A stretch of 16,047 nucleotides of DNA from JBOHRE01 sp050732635 (GTDB lineage: Bacteria; Gemmatimonadota; Gemmatimonadetes; Longimicrobiales; RSA9), in assembly GCA_050732635.1 (NCBI GenBank), contig JBOHRE010000077.1:1-16047 (forward strand). The letters are read 5' to 3'. Below, in pieces: positions 1 to 7,808 of the stretch. The position numbers and the translations under genes are program-made. Within the stretch, counting starts at the first letter, position 1, and every line of letters begins with the position of its first letter. The notes below the pieces were generated by a model. That model searched no databases and had not been told where the DNA came from. It saw only the letters and a list, made by a program, of their open reading frames with translations.

Positions 1-149
1 GTGAACGCCCGGCCGCCAAAGCGCGCGCGGGTCGCGCCCAGAAGCCCGGCGACCCGCCGTCTGCGGCGCACGTAGCCGACAATGCCGACGGCGACCAGCG
101 CCGGCAGCACGCCGGCCAACCAGAGCAGCTCAGGGTGCGCAAAGCTCAT
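1..149 (-). CDS. BatA/BatB-like protein, N-terminal fragment (cut by window edge)
   Basis: Only the first 49 codons lie in the window; the gene runs off the left edge. The ATG at 149-147 overlaps the stop of the preceding BatA-like gene as ATGA, and AGGG lies 5 nt upstream, which fixes the start. The fragment begins MSFAHPELLWLAGVLPAL and continues as a hydrophobic segment (about residues 8-26) followed by a run of arginines. This is the N-terminal membrane anchor usual for BatA/BatB proteins, and it closely resembles the start of the neighbouring BatA-like protein (SFAFAHPWALLLLAG). By family knowledge a von Willebrand A domain should follow, but it is not visible. It is probably the second VWA protein of a MoxR-DUF58-BatD-BatA-BatB cluster, a duplicate of its neighbour. 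An unrelated membrane protein with the same anchor cannot be excluded from 49 residues. Confidence 0.75.
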   Translation of the reverse strand, partial: MSFAHPELLWLAGVLPALVAVGIVGYVRRRRRVAGLLGATRARFGGRAF

Positions 150-1132
150 GGCACCCTGCCCCAGCGACTGCCGCGCAGCAGCCACTCACCCGCAAACAGC
201 AGCGAGCCGAGCAGCACGAAAGGAAACGCATGCGACGTGTAATCCACGTAGCGGCGCACGTCGTACGGTGTGCGCTCGAGCCGATCGATCTGCGCGTAGA
301 TGCTGTCCAGCGCTTCCGCATTGGTCGCCCGGAAGTAGCGACCAGCGCCGATCTCTGCGATCTCACGAAGCAGCGCCTCGTCGATGCGCACGCGCACGTT
401 GGCATACTGGTAACCAAAGGGACCCCGCGCGATGGGCGTTCGAGCGAAGCCGTCGGTGCCCACCCCAATCGTATAGATCCGCACGCCGAAGGCGGCCGCC
501 GCACGCGCCGCGGTGAGCGGCTCGATCGCGCCCCGGTTGTTTTCGCCGTCCGTCATCAGGATCAGCACGCGCGATTCCCCTTCCACGCGTCGCAGCCGGT
601 TTGCCGCCGTGGCGATCGCCGTGCCGATCGCCGTTCCATCCTCGAGCAGCCCGGGCTGGAGCTCTGTCAGTGCCTGATACAGGATGGCATAGTCGATCGT
701 CAGCGGGACCTGCGTCAGCGCCTCGCCAGCGAATGCGACCAGCCCGATGCGGTCGACCTGTCGACCGCGGATGAAATCCGTCACCCGGTCGCGCGCAACC
801 TCCAGCCGGTTCTGTGGTGCAAAATCCTCCGCCAGCATCGAGCTGGAGATGTCGAGCGCGAGCACGATCGCGATGCCTTCCGCTTCGACGTCGACGCTCG
901 ACACTCCGGTGCGCGGATCCGCGAGCGCGATGATGAGCAGCGCGAGTGCGACGCCGCGGAGCCAGCCGGGCGCGCGGGCGAGGGCGCGACTGACCCGCCC
1001 CGTCAGCGGCGCGGCCGTGCCGGCCCGAGGATAACCCACGCCGCGGGGTCGCTCGCGCCGCGACCACCAGGCGTACCCGGTCAGGCCGGCGAGCAGCAGG
1101 AGCGCCCACGGGTGCGCGAACGCGAAGCTCAC
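146..1132 (-). CDS. BatA-like von Willebrand factor A domain membrane protein
   Basis: A 328-residue protein with an N-terminal hydrophobic segment (about 7-22), a second one (about 59-71), a VWA domain (about 86-285) and a C-terminal hydrophobic segment (about 302-318). The metal-ion-dependent adhesion site is intact: DISSS at 94-98, the threonine of DGT at 167, and TDGEN at 194-198. This order is typical of BatA/BatB inner-membrane proteins, whose VWA domain is expected to face the periplasm and bind partners through a divalent metal. The GTG start at 1132 forms a GTGA overlap with the stop of the BatD-like gene and has a long GGAGG-type ribosome site 7 nt upstream. An in-frame ATG at 1204 lies deep in the upstream gene and is less likely. 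'Aerotolerance' comes from work in Bacteroides; a general envelope or chaperone role with MoxR is equally plausible. Confidence 0.92.
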   Translation of the reverse strand: MSFAFAHPWALLLLAGLTGYAWWSRRERPRGVGYPRAGTAAPLTGRVSRALARAPGWLRGVALALLIIALADPRTGVSSVDVEAEGIAIVLALDISSSMLAEDFAPQNRLEVARDRVTDFIRGRQVDRIGLVAFAGEALTQVPLTIDYAILYQALTELQPGLLEDGTAIGTAIATAANRLRRVEGESRVLILMTDGENNRGAIEPLTAARAAAAFGVRIYTIGVGTDGFARTPIARGPFGYQYANVRVRIDEALLREIAEIGAGRYFRATNAEALDSIYAQIDRLERTPYDVRRYVDYTSHAFPFVLLGSLLFAGEWLLRGSRWGRVP

Positions 1133-2052
1133 GCCGCTACCTCCTCCTCCCTTGGCGCAGGGCTGGGCGGCACCGCCTCGACCCATTCGCGGAAGCCGCG
1201 CCACTCCCGCTCGACGTCCTCACGCGCAGGGCGGCGTCCGGCAAACTTGACGCGGTCGGCCGCGGTCAGCAGCACGAGTAGCGCCTCGGCATTCGCCGGC
1301 TCGAAAGGCCCGGGGAACACCCGGCCGAGCTCGAGTGTCGTCATCTCGGGTCCGAGCGCCGGATGCAGAACGGCAACGTATTCGCGCACAATGGTGACGA
1401 CGCGCGAGTAGAACACCTTCAGCTCGCCACGCTCCATGAGCCCGGCCTCGCGGACGCGGTCGAGTGCCCGCAACGCCCGCTCGCGAGCGGTGAGCGGCGT
1501 GACCACGGGCTCGCGCCGCCGGCCCGTCCACCACCGGTAGATCAGCCATGCCAGCAGCGCGAGCAGCAACAGCGCTGCAGCCAGGCCGAGGATCCAGCGC
1601 CAGGGCCAGCCGTAGCCGCCGACGATGCCTTTCGGCGGCTGGGGCTGTATGCCGGCAGTATCGGCAGGCAGCACCGAAAGCACGGTGACCGGCGGCAGCG
1701 TGACCAGGAGGGTGGTGTCGACCGTACCGTCGACGACGCGCAGCGCGACTGCCGGCAGCGTGTGTTCACCCGGCCGCCACGCCGTCAGCGGGTAGACCGC
1801 CGTCAGCTGCCGTCCGCTCGCCGTGCTGTCCAATCGGATCGTCCGCTCGCCGGCCGCCTCGAGCTCGCCCGCCAGCCGCAGCGAGTCCGGAAAGCCGACC
1901 CTGCCGGAGTCGGAAAGCGCCACTGCGACCCCAGCCCGGAAGACATCGCCAACGGTGACCGTGTCGGGCGCGATCGTGCCCGCCACGGCCTGTGCTGTGG
2001 CGCCCGACGGCACGCACAGCGCCAACGCGGCCAGCGCGGCCAGCGTTCTCAC
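1129..2052 (-). CDS. BatD/DUF4381-like membrane-anchored protein
   Basis: A 307-residue protein with a signal peptide (about 1-20, ending ATA-QA), an extracytoplasmic beta-rich region (about 25-130) and one transmembrane helix (about 153-173, followed by WWTGRRR). A cytoplasmic helical domain (about 185-290) has the motif ELKVFYSRVVTIVREYV and ends in an acidic tail. Its place between DUF58 and BatA, and its topology, match BatD-like or DUF4381-type proteins. It is much shorter than classical BatD, which I recall as roughly 500-600 residues with repeated extracytoplasmic domains, so only one such domain may be present. The start is GTG at 2052, overlapping the DUF58 stop as GTGA; no clear ribosome site is seen, so translation is probably coupled. 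No catalytic motif is visible, and an assembly or scaffold role is inferred from position only. Confidence 0.7.
   Translation of the reverse strand: MRTLAALAALALCVPSGATAQAVAGTIAPDTVTVGDVFRAGVAVALSDSGRVGFPDSLRLAGELEAAGERTIRLDSTASGRQLTAVYPLTAWRPGEHTLPAVALRVVDGTVDTTLLVTLPPVTVLSVLPADTAGIQPQPPKGIVGGYGWPWRWILGLAAALLLLALLAWLIYRWWTGRRREPVVTPLTARERALRALDRVREAGLMERGELKVFYSRVVTIVREYVAVLHPALGPEMTTLELGRVFPGPFEPANAEALLVLLTAADRVKFAGRRPAREDVEREWRGFREWVEAVPPSPAPREEEVAA
1140..1151 (-). promoter_or_regulatory. Strong ribosome binding site for the BatA-like gene
   Basis: On the minus strand this reads GGGAGGAGGAGG, ending 7 nt before the GTG start at 1132. It is the strongest Shine-Dalgarno match among the coupled junctions here and decides the GTG start over an upstream ATG. 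It sits inside the glutamate-rich C-terminal codons (EEE) of the BatD-like gene. Confidence 0.7.
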
Positions 2053-2981
2053 CGTCGTACCCGCCGTTCGCGGCGGCGAAAGAAGCCGAGCAGCGGACCG
2101 ACGTACGAGGCGTCCGTGCGAATCTCGACTAGATCGACGCCGAGTCGCCGGAGACGCCGCTGCATCTCCTGCTGCTCCGCCGCGGCCGCCTGCGCGAAGC
2201 GATCGCGGACGCGGACGCTCGAGGTATCCACCGGCACGACCTCACCGGTCTCCGGGTCTTCGAGCAGGATCAGCCCCGCGTCCGGCAATGCCTCCTCCGC
2301 CGGATCGACGGTGCGCAGGGCGACCAGGTCGTGCCGTTCGGCCGTGACCTTCGCGGTCCGCTCGAAGGCCGCGATCCGCTCGCCTCGCGGAATCTGAAAG
2401 TCACTGATGACGAAGACGATCGAGCGATGGCGCAACAGACGGACCGCGTACTCCAGCGCTGTGGCGAGGTCGGTGCCCGCGCCGCGCGGCTCGTACACCA
2501 GGACGTCGCGGATCAGACGCAGCACATGGCGCCGCCCCTTCTTGGGCGGGACGAGGTGCTCGACGCGATCCGTGAACAGCAGCAGTCCGACCCGGTCGTT
2601 GTTGCGTACCGCGGAAAGCGCGAGCACTGCGGCGATCTCCGCCGCCAGCTCCGCCTTGTAGCGCCCCCGCGTTCCGAACTGCTCGGAGCCGGACAGATCC
2701 ACCGCAAGCAGCACTGTCAGCTCGCGCTCCTCGACGTGCTTCTTCACGTACGGGTGGCCGGCGCGCGCAGTCACGTTCCAGTCGATGGTGCGGATATCAT
2801 CGCCGTACTGGTACTCGCGCACGTCGGCGAACTCGATGCCCTGACCCTTGAACACGGAGTGGTATTCGCCGCTGAACAGCGAGGTGACCCAGCCACGGGT
2901 GCGCAGCTCGATGAGCCGGACCTGCCGCAGGATCTCGCGCGGCACGGCGCCGAGCGCTCCGCGGCCGGCGGCGACGCTCAC
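2049..2981 (-). CDS. DUF58 domain protein of the MoxR-Bat cluster
   Basis: A 310-residue soluble protein with the DUF58 signature: GxGIEFADVREYQYGDD at about 46-62, then IRTIDWNVTAR at 63-73, followed by a VWA-like fold. That fold has a DLSGS metal-site motif at 95-99 and a conserved ISDF at 192-195. DUF58 proteins are almost always encoded next to a MoxR AAA+ ATPase and VWA proteins, as here, and are thought to be MoxR partners or substrates adapting it to the envelope; the biochemical role is not settled. No transmembrane segment is visible, unlike some larger DUF58 proteins. The GTG start at 2981 overlaps the moxR stop as GTGA, with no strong ribosome site, suggesting coupling. Expression should follow moxR. 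Confidence 0.92.
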   Translation of the reverse strand: MSVAAGRGALGAVPREILRQVRLIELRTRGWVTSLFSGEYHSVFKGQGIEFADVREYQYGDDIRTIDWNVTARAGHPYVKKHVEERELTVLLAVDLSGSEQFGTRGRYKAELAAEIAAVLALSAVRNNDRVGLLLFTDRVEHLVPPKKGRRHVLRLIRDVLVYEPRGAGTDLATALEYAVRLLRHRSIVFVISDFQIPRGERIAAFERTAKVTAERHDLVALRTVDPAEEALPDAGLILLEDPETGEVVPVDTSSVRVRDRFAQAAAAEQQEMQRRLRRLGVDLVEIRTDASYVGPLLGFFRRRERRVRR

Positions 2982-3964
2982 GGCAGCTTCACGGCCTCGA
3001 AGACCCGCGCGACAATGTCGTCGGCGGTGACCTCCTCGGCCTCGGCCTCGTAGCTGGTGATGATACGGTGGCGTAACACATCGGGACCGATCGCGCGAAC
3101 ATCATCGGGCAGCACGAACCCGCGGCCCTGCAGGTAGGCGTGCGCCCGCGCGCAGGTGACGAGGTAGATGCTCGCGCGAGGCGACGCGCCATACTCGATC
3201 AGCGGCGCCAGCTCGGACAGCCCGAACGCGCCCGGCTCACGTGTGCAGCGTACCACGTCGACGACATAGTCGAGGATCTTGTCATCCGTGTAGATGGCGG
3301 CGATCTCGTTGCGCGCGTCGAGAATCTGTTGCGGTGTGGCCACGACCTCGACCGGCACCGGAGGACGCCCTGCCATGCGTCGAACGACCTCCTTTTCGAC
3401 CTCCCGATCCGGATAGTCCACGCGCAACTTCAGCATGAAGCGGTCGACCTGTGCTTCGGGCAGCGGGTAGGTGCCCTCGTGCTCGATCGGATTCTGCGTG
3501 GCAAGCACGAGGAACGGATCTTCGAGCCTGAACGTCTCACCGCCGATCGTAACCTGCCGCTCCTGCATCGCCTCCAGCAGCGCCGACTGCACCTTCGGCG
3601 GCGCGCGGTTGATCTCGTCGGCAAGCAGCAGGTTCGTGAAGATGGGCCCTTTCTTCACCGTGAACGCGCCGGTCGCCGGATTGTAGATCATGGTGCCGAG
3701 CACATCGGCCGGCAGCAGGTCGGGCGTGAACTGGATCCGCTGGAACGATGCCGCGATGGTCTCGGCCAATGAGCGCACGGTGAGCGTCTTGGCGAGCCCG
3801 GGCACACCCTCCAGCAGCACATGACCACCACTGAGCAGCCCGATGAGAAGCCGCTCGATCATCTGGTCCTGTCCGGCGACGCGCTGGTGCAGCTCCCGGG
3901 TGATCCGCGCCGCCAACTCCCGGCCGACCCCGGGCGCCTCGATCCTTGCACTGTGCACGCTCAC
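2978..3964 (-). CDS. MoxR family AAA+ ATPase
   Basis: A 328-residue AAA+ ATPase. The Walker A motif is GVPGLAKT (53-60) and Walker B is LLLADE (112-117), followed by NRAPPKVQSALLEAMQE. Sensor 1 is LATQNP (154-159), and the arginine-finger region is EAQVDRF (170-176). These are diagnostic for the MoxR branch, which uses ATP hydrolysis to remodel or activate partner proteins, often those with VWA domains. The partners here are probably the downstream DUF58 and BatA-like proteins. The start is GTG at 3964, with AGGGG about 6 nt upstream and a 13-nt gap after the unknown Rossmann-fold gene. This is the only clear free-standing ribosome site in the Bat module, so the module may be separately initiated. 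Length is normal for the family and all key residues are present. Confidence 0.96.
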   Translation of the reverse strand: MSVHSARIEAPGVGRELAARITRELHQRVAGQDQMIERLLIGLLSGGHVLLEGVPGLAKTLTVRSLAETIAASFQRIQFTPDLLPADVLGTMIYNPATGAFTVKKGPIFTNLLLADEINRAPPKVQSALLEAMQERQVTIGGETFRLEDPFLVLATQNPIEHEGTYPLPEAQVDRFMLKLRVDYPDREVEKEVVRRMAGRPPVPVEVVATPQQILDARNEIAAIYTDDKILDYVVDVVRCTREPGAFGLSELAPLIEYGASPRASIYLVTCARAHAYLQGRGFVLPDDVRAIGPDVLRHRIITSYEAEAEEVTADDIVARVFEAVKLP

Positions 3965-3977
3965 GGCAACCCCTGGT

Positions 3978-5639
3978 TCAGCGTTTCATCCGTTCACCTC
4001 GATCCTCATGACGGAACACCCATGCCGCGAGGCGTCCCGGCCGGATCTGTTGCGTCCGCCTGCCAGGCTCGAGGTCGGTCTGTGAGCCGTGATCGGGCCC
4101 GGGCAGGGTCTGCGCGTCCCGATCGATCCGCTCCAGCCGCGCGCGCCAGCGCGCCCAGTTCGACGCTCGGAGATCGACCCACCCGCTCTCCGGCAGGCGG
4201 CGGTCGTGCGGCGATTGGCCGGGCTCGGGCTCGATCTTCACGATCGCGCCCCGCAACACGCGCTCTCCGTCCGGTAGCAGTACTGCCAGTCCGGCGGAGA
4301 GGATCCGGCTGCGCAGGTCCGCGTCCTGAGCCAGCAGCGAGGCGGAGCGGCGCGCCATGTCGGGGGGGTCCAAGCGCGCCGCCGCGCTCACGCTTGCGAA
4401 CAGCCGGCCGACGATCGCCGCCTCGAACAGCAGTTTCGACAGCCGTGGCGGGCCGAGCATCTCATAGGCGATGGCGTTCACCCCGTGTTCGGCCTCCAGC
4501 TCCTCCATCCGCTCGAGCGCAACCTGGCGCAGGACACCCGCCCGGTAGCTCGGGCCGGACGTCGCCGCGTCCAACGCCGCCACGATATCGTGCCCCGTCG
4601 GATGACCCTGGACCTCGCGCAACACATCCTCCGCGACCTCCTCCGGCGTGATGTACTCCATCAGGCCGAGCGCGGTCAGCACCTCGAACTCGGCAAGACT
4701 GAAGAGTCCGTTCTCGCCGGCGTCCAGGAACACGCCATCGAGCGTGCCCTCCACTTGGCGATAGCTCGAGCTCGCGCTGGCGCCGAACGCGGTGGCCAGC
4801 GCCACCGGACCGATCGCATCGTAACGCGGCAATGCGCGGCCACCCCGAGCCACCGCTCCATAGCCGATGCGCTTCCAGCTGATCGCCGCCGTCGGCTTGA
4901 TCTCCTTGACGGCCGGCGCGCCGGGCGTCCGCGCCATCAGGTACAGCAGAAGCGTGTGCGCCCCCGCCACCCCCGCCTTGGCCAGCAGCATCCGACTCGG
5001 CCGTTCCTCGGAGTGCGTGAACGGCACGTTCAGCCCCATGCCGCCGGTGCCGGACGTGCCGATCTTGATGTACAGGCGTGTGTCGACCTGCCGCAGCGCC
5101 TCCAGTGTGATCTGCACGTGGCGGATGAGCTGGGGCAGATACAAGGTGGCAAGGTGTCGGCCGACCGCCTCCTCGGACACGGTGCCCTCTCGCGCGGCGT
5201 CTCGCAGCCGCTTCGCGCTGTCGAACACGTTCTGATAGGCGAACGCCGTTGCCGTATTGACCGAGTCGATCACGATCTCGGGCCGGTGGCGGAGGAGCAT
5301 TGCGCCCAGTGTCGAGCGCGCAACGACGTCGCGCGTGAGCTCGCCGTAGAGGTCGTCGAGCAGGGCGCCGCGGGCTTCGGCATCCGTCACCAGCTCCGCA
5401 TGCGAGCGCTCCTTGAGACTCTCGCGCACGAACAGGTCACCCCAGGTCGGCACCAGCTCGACCGTCGCGCCGGGCGGCATCGTCTGCCGGAGTTCGGCCA
5501 CGCCCGCCTCCGCCTCGGCCTGTGTGAGCGCGCTGATCACGAGTGCGCCCGGCTCATGCTCAAGGAGCCGCCGGGCCACTGCCGTGCCCACCAGTCCGCT
5601 GCCGCCGAGCAACAGGATCCGCCGCCCTCGAATGTCCAT
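3978..5639 (-). CDS. Rossmann-fold NAD(P)-binding protein of unknown function
   Basis: A 553-residue protein I do not recognise as a named enzyme. It opens with a beta strand and a short-chain-dehydrogenase-type dinucleotide loop, GGSGLVG (12-18), so an N-terminal NAD(P)-binding domain is well supported. Other conspicuous stretches are VIDSVNTATAFAYQNVF (123-139), a glycine-rich GTSGTGGMGLNVPFTHSEE (194-212), PTAAISWKRIGYG (249-261), acidic helices (about 315-345 and 375-385) and a basic C-terminal tail (about 499-553). The classical SDR YxxxK pair is not evident at its usual place. No signal peptide or clear membrane segment is seen. The ATG at 5639 has AAGGGG about 4 nt upstream and lies 18 nt after rluB, and moxR follows after 13 nt. 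It could be an extended SDR, an epimerase-like or a saccharopine-dehydrogenase-like protein; I make no choice. Confidence 0.8.
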   Translation of the reverse strand: MDIRGRRILLLGGSGLVGTAVARRLLEHEPGALVISALTQAEAEAGVAELRQTMPPGATVELVPTWGDLFVRESLKERSHAELVTDAEARGALLDDLYGELTRDVVARSTLGAMLLRHRPEIVIDSVNTATAFAYQNVFDSAKRLRDAAREGTVSEEAVGRHLATLYLPQLIRHVQITLEALRQVDTRLYIKIGTSGTGGMGLNVPFTHSEERPSRMLLAKAGVAGAHTLLLYLMARTPGAPAVKEIKPTAAISWKRIGYGAVARGGRALPRYDAIGPVALATAFGASASSSYRQVEGTLDGVFLDAGENGLFSLAEFEVLTALGLMEYITPEEVAEDVLREVQGHPTGHDIVAALDAATSGPSYRAGVLRQVALERMEELEAEHGVNAIAYEMLGPPRLSKLLFEAAIVGRLFASVSAAARLDPPDMARRSASLLAQDADLRSRILSAGLAVLLPDGERVLRGAIVKIEPEPGQSPHDRRLPESGWVDLRASNWARWRARLERIDRDAQTLPGPDHGSQTDLEPGRRTQQIRPGRLAAWVFRHEDRGERMKR

Positions 5640-5657
5640 CCGCCCCTTGGCTCGTTG

Positions 5658-6380
5658 TCAGCGTTCCGATTCGGCCCGACGACCCAGCCGCTTCACCTCG
5701 CCGGCCGTCAGCTGGCGCCATTCGCCGCGCCCCAGTCCGCGCAGCGAGATCGGCCCGTACTGGCGCCGCACCAAACGACGGACCGGATGTCCGACCGCCT
5801 CCAGCATGCGCCGGACCTCCCGATTGCGGCCTTCCCGCAGGGTCAACCGCAGACGCGAGCGATCAGGCCGCGTCGCAGGCAGCCGCTCGATCCGATCGGC
5901 CCGCGCGATGCCATCCTCGAGTTCGACGCCATTCCGCAGCCGGGCGAGCGCGGCGTCGTGCAGCGGACCGGCCACGACCACATCGTAGACGCGCGGCGTG
6001 GCGTAACGCGGGTGCAGCAGTCGGTTCGCCGCATCGCCGTCATTGGTCAGTAGCAACAGGCCTTCGCTGGCCCAGTCGAGACGGCCGACGTGAAAGAGGC
6101 CCGCGTACTCGGCCGGCAGAAGGGCATAGATGGTCGGCCGGCCGCGGGGATCGTCGCGGCTGCTGATCACGCCGGGCGGCTTGTGCAACGCGATCCAGAT
6201 CGGATCCGTGAGCCGCGCGGTGCGGCCATCGACCTGCACCCGATCACTGTGCGGGTCGATGCGCACGCCCATCTCGGTGATCACACGACCGTTGACCCTC
6301 ACGTGACCCTGTCGGATCAGCTCCTCGGCCCTGCGGCGCGACGCGATCCCGGCGCGCGACAGGAACTTCTGCAGACGCAT
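5658..6380 (-). CDS. rluB: 23S rRNA pseudouridine synthase, RluB/RsuA family
   Basis: A 240-residue pseudouridine synthase. An S4 RNA-binding domain covers about 1-48 (MRLQKFLSRAGIASRRRAEE start). The catalytic domain follows, with the RsuA/RluB signature GRLDWASEGLLLLTNDGD (99-116), in which Asp102 is the expected catalytic aspartate. The C-terminal RNREVRRMLEAVGHPVRRLVR segment (about 185-206) is also typical. The enzyme converts a uridine in rRNA to pseudouridine; RluB acts on 23S rRNA helix 89, but sequence alone does not separate RluB from RsuA or RluE/F. Position directly after scpB is a widely conserved arrangement and favours RluB. The ATG at 6380 lies 3 nt after the scpB stop. The ribosome site is weak (GGGAG about 13 nt upstream), so coupling to scpB is likely. 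Confidence 0.93.
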   Translation of the reverse strand: MRLQKFLSRAGIASRRRAEELIRQGHVRVNGRVITEMGVRIDPHSDRVQVDGRTARLTDPIWIALHKPPGVISSRDDPRGRPTIYALLPAEYAGLFHVGRLDWASEGLLLLTNDGDAANRLLHPRYATPRVYDVVVAGPLHDAALARLRNGVELEDGIARADRIERLPATRPDRSRLRLTLREGRNREVRRMLEAVGHPVRRLVRRQYGPISLRGLGRGEWRQLTAGEVKRLGRRAESER

Positions 6381-6383
6381 GCG

Positions 6384-7040
6384 TCAGGGCTCGCTCCCGG
6401 CATCCTCGGCGACAGCCTCGGCCGCATCGGCAGCGCCCGCGGGCTGCGGCGGCGGGCCGAGATCGTCACCATTCCCGGGCGGCGGCGCGATCGGCTCCAG
6501 CGCCACGCTCGGCCGCCGTTCGCGCAACACGACCGGCAGCTCGTCAGGCCTTGGCATATCCTCGATGGTGCGGTATCCGAAGTGCTCGAGAAACAGCCGC
6601 GTGGTTCCGTAGAGCAGCGGCCGCCCCAGACCCTGGCCGCGGCCGGCGACCTCGACCAGACCCCGATCCTGCAGAGTCCGCAGTACCCCCGAAGAACCGA
6701 CGCCGCGGATCTCCTCGATCTCGATCCGGCCGATGGGCTGGCGGTAGGCAATGATCGCCAGGACCTCGAGCGCCGGTGCCGACAGCCGCGCCGGCTGCGG
6801 CACCGTGTCGAAGCGCTCCAGGTAAGGCGCGTACTCGGGCCGCGTCATCAACTGGTAGCCGCCGCCCACCTCATAGATCTGATAGGCGCGGCCGTGCTCC
6901 TCGTACTCGACTCGCAACGCGTCGACGGCCGCGCCGACGCGGTCCTCATCCAGATCCTCATCCACCTTCGCCAGATCGGCCGCGCTCAGCGGCGCATCGC
7001 TCGCGAACAGCAGCGCTTCAATGATCTGCGTGGTCTGCAT
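6384..7040 (-). CDS. scpB: Segregation and condensation protein B (ScpB)
   Basis: A 218-residue protein made of two winged-helix domains (about 1-80 and 86-160). Typical ScpB segments are IIEALLFASDAPLS (6-19), ALEVLAIIAYRQPIGRIEIEEIRG (90-113) and VLRTLQDRGLVEVAGRGQGLGRPLLYGTT (119-147). ScpB dimers bind ScpA and, with the SMC ATPase, form the condensin that organises and segregates the chromosome. The ATG at 7040 is chosen because the protein aligns from MQTTQIIEALLFA and AGGA lies about 11 nt upstream; a longer form starting at 7106 would add a low-complexity arginine-rich stretch. The gene starts 23 nt inside the scpA end. The C-terminal tail (about 184-218) is rich in Pro, Ala, Glu and Gly and is probably disordered. 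Confidence 0.95.
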   Translation of the reverse strand: MQTTQIIEALLFASDAPLSAADLAKVDEDLDEDRVGAAVDALRVEYEEHGRAYQIYEVGGGYQLMTRPEYAPYLERFDTVPQPARLSAPALEVLAIIAYRQPIGRIEIEEIRGVGSSGVLRTLQDRGLVEVAGRGQGLGRPLLYGTTRLFLEHFGYRTIEDMPRPDELPVVLRERRPSVALEPIAPPPGNGDDLGPPPQPAGAADAAEAVAEDAGSEP

Positions 7041-7800
7041 CCAGCGGTTCTTCCTGTCTGCGGTACAGCCACAACGGCGCGAACGGCTCGCTCTGCCGCA
7101 GCGCAACCGTATGCCGCTTCGATAGCTCCAGCCCCGCCAGCAACGTCACCACCGTGTGCATACGATCACCGAAGGGGGCGACCAGCCGCTTGAACTCGAC
7201 CTGCGCGCGCTCACGCAAGGCGTTCAGGATCAATCCCGTCTTCTCCTCCATGGTCACGACGCGCGGAATGATGCGGTGGTCCAGCAGCTCCCGACGCTGA
7301 TCGACCACGCCGAGCGCCGCACCGAACACGTCCTCCCAGCTCACCTCGAGCGGCGGCGGTTCGCTCGATTCGGTCCGTGTCGGCTTCGGTGGCACCCAGC
7401 CCCGCCGGTAGTGCCTCGCACGATCCGCCTCGGAATCCTCGAGCCGCTTCGCCAGCTCGCGAAAGTGCTCATACTCGAGCAGACGTCTCACCAGCTCGGC
7501 ACGCGGGTCTTCACCCTCGAGCCCCTCAGTACCACGCCGCGGCAGCAGCATCTGCGCCTTGATCCGCACCAGCATTGCAGCGGCCTCCAGAAACTCACCC
7601 GCGCGATCCAGCCCGAGCACCGCGACTCCCTCGATCGCCCGCAGGAACTGGCCCGTGATCGTCGCGATCGGGATGTCGAAGATGTCGATGTCCTGGGAAC
7701 GGATCAGGTGCAGCAGAAGGTCCAGCGGTCCCTGGAACTGCTCCAGCTCGACGATGAAGCCGGGGTCGTCGACATCGGCGGTCAGCGGGCGAGAATTCAT
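7018..7800 (-). CDS. scpA: Segregation and condensation protein A (ScpA)
   Basis: A 260-residue kleisin subunit. The N-terminal SMC-neck-binding region contains the hallmark FQGPLDLLLHLIRSQDIDIFDIPIA (22-46). A charged linker follows (about 95-170), then a C-terminal winged-helix region with VTLLAGLELSKRH (about 222-234) that should contact the SMC head. ScpA bridges the two SMC heads and recruits ScpB, whose gene overlaps by 23 nt. The ATG at 7800 is chosen because ScpA proteins begin shortly before this motif; an open frame continues upstream but crosses the rpsT promoter and is not credible. No Shine-Dalgarno is seen. A TAGCTT box 8 nt before the ATG raises the possibility of a leaderless transcript. 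This appears to be the first gene of the long minus-strand operon. Confidence 0.95.
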   Translation of the reverse strand: MNSRPLTADVDDPGFIVELEQFQGPLDLLLHLIRSQDIDIFDIPIATITGQFLRAIEGVAVLGLDRAGEFLEAAAMLVRIKAQMLLPRRGTEGLEGEDPRAELVRRLLEYEHFRELAKRLEDSEADRARHYRRGWVPPKPTRTESSEPPPLEVSWEDVFGAALGVVDQRRELLDHRIIPRVVTMEEKTGLILNALRERAQVEFKRLVAPFGDRMHTVVTLLAGLELSKRHTVALRQSEPFAPLWLYRRQEEPLDADHADH

Positions 7801-7808
7801 GGGGGCGC

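Noticed and set aside
230..1411. Plus-strand open frame over the Bat genes
   Set aside because: Antisense to the BatA-like and BatD-like genes, with no recognisable domain and typical shadow composition.
4485..6053. Long plus-strand open frame (522 codons)
   Set aside because: It lies antisense to the Rossmann-fold and rluB genes, is rich in Arg, His and Gln, has no family motif, and is explained by the GC-rich codon pattern of the real genes opposite.
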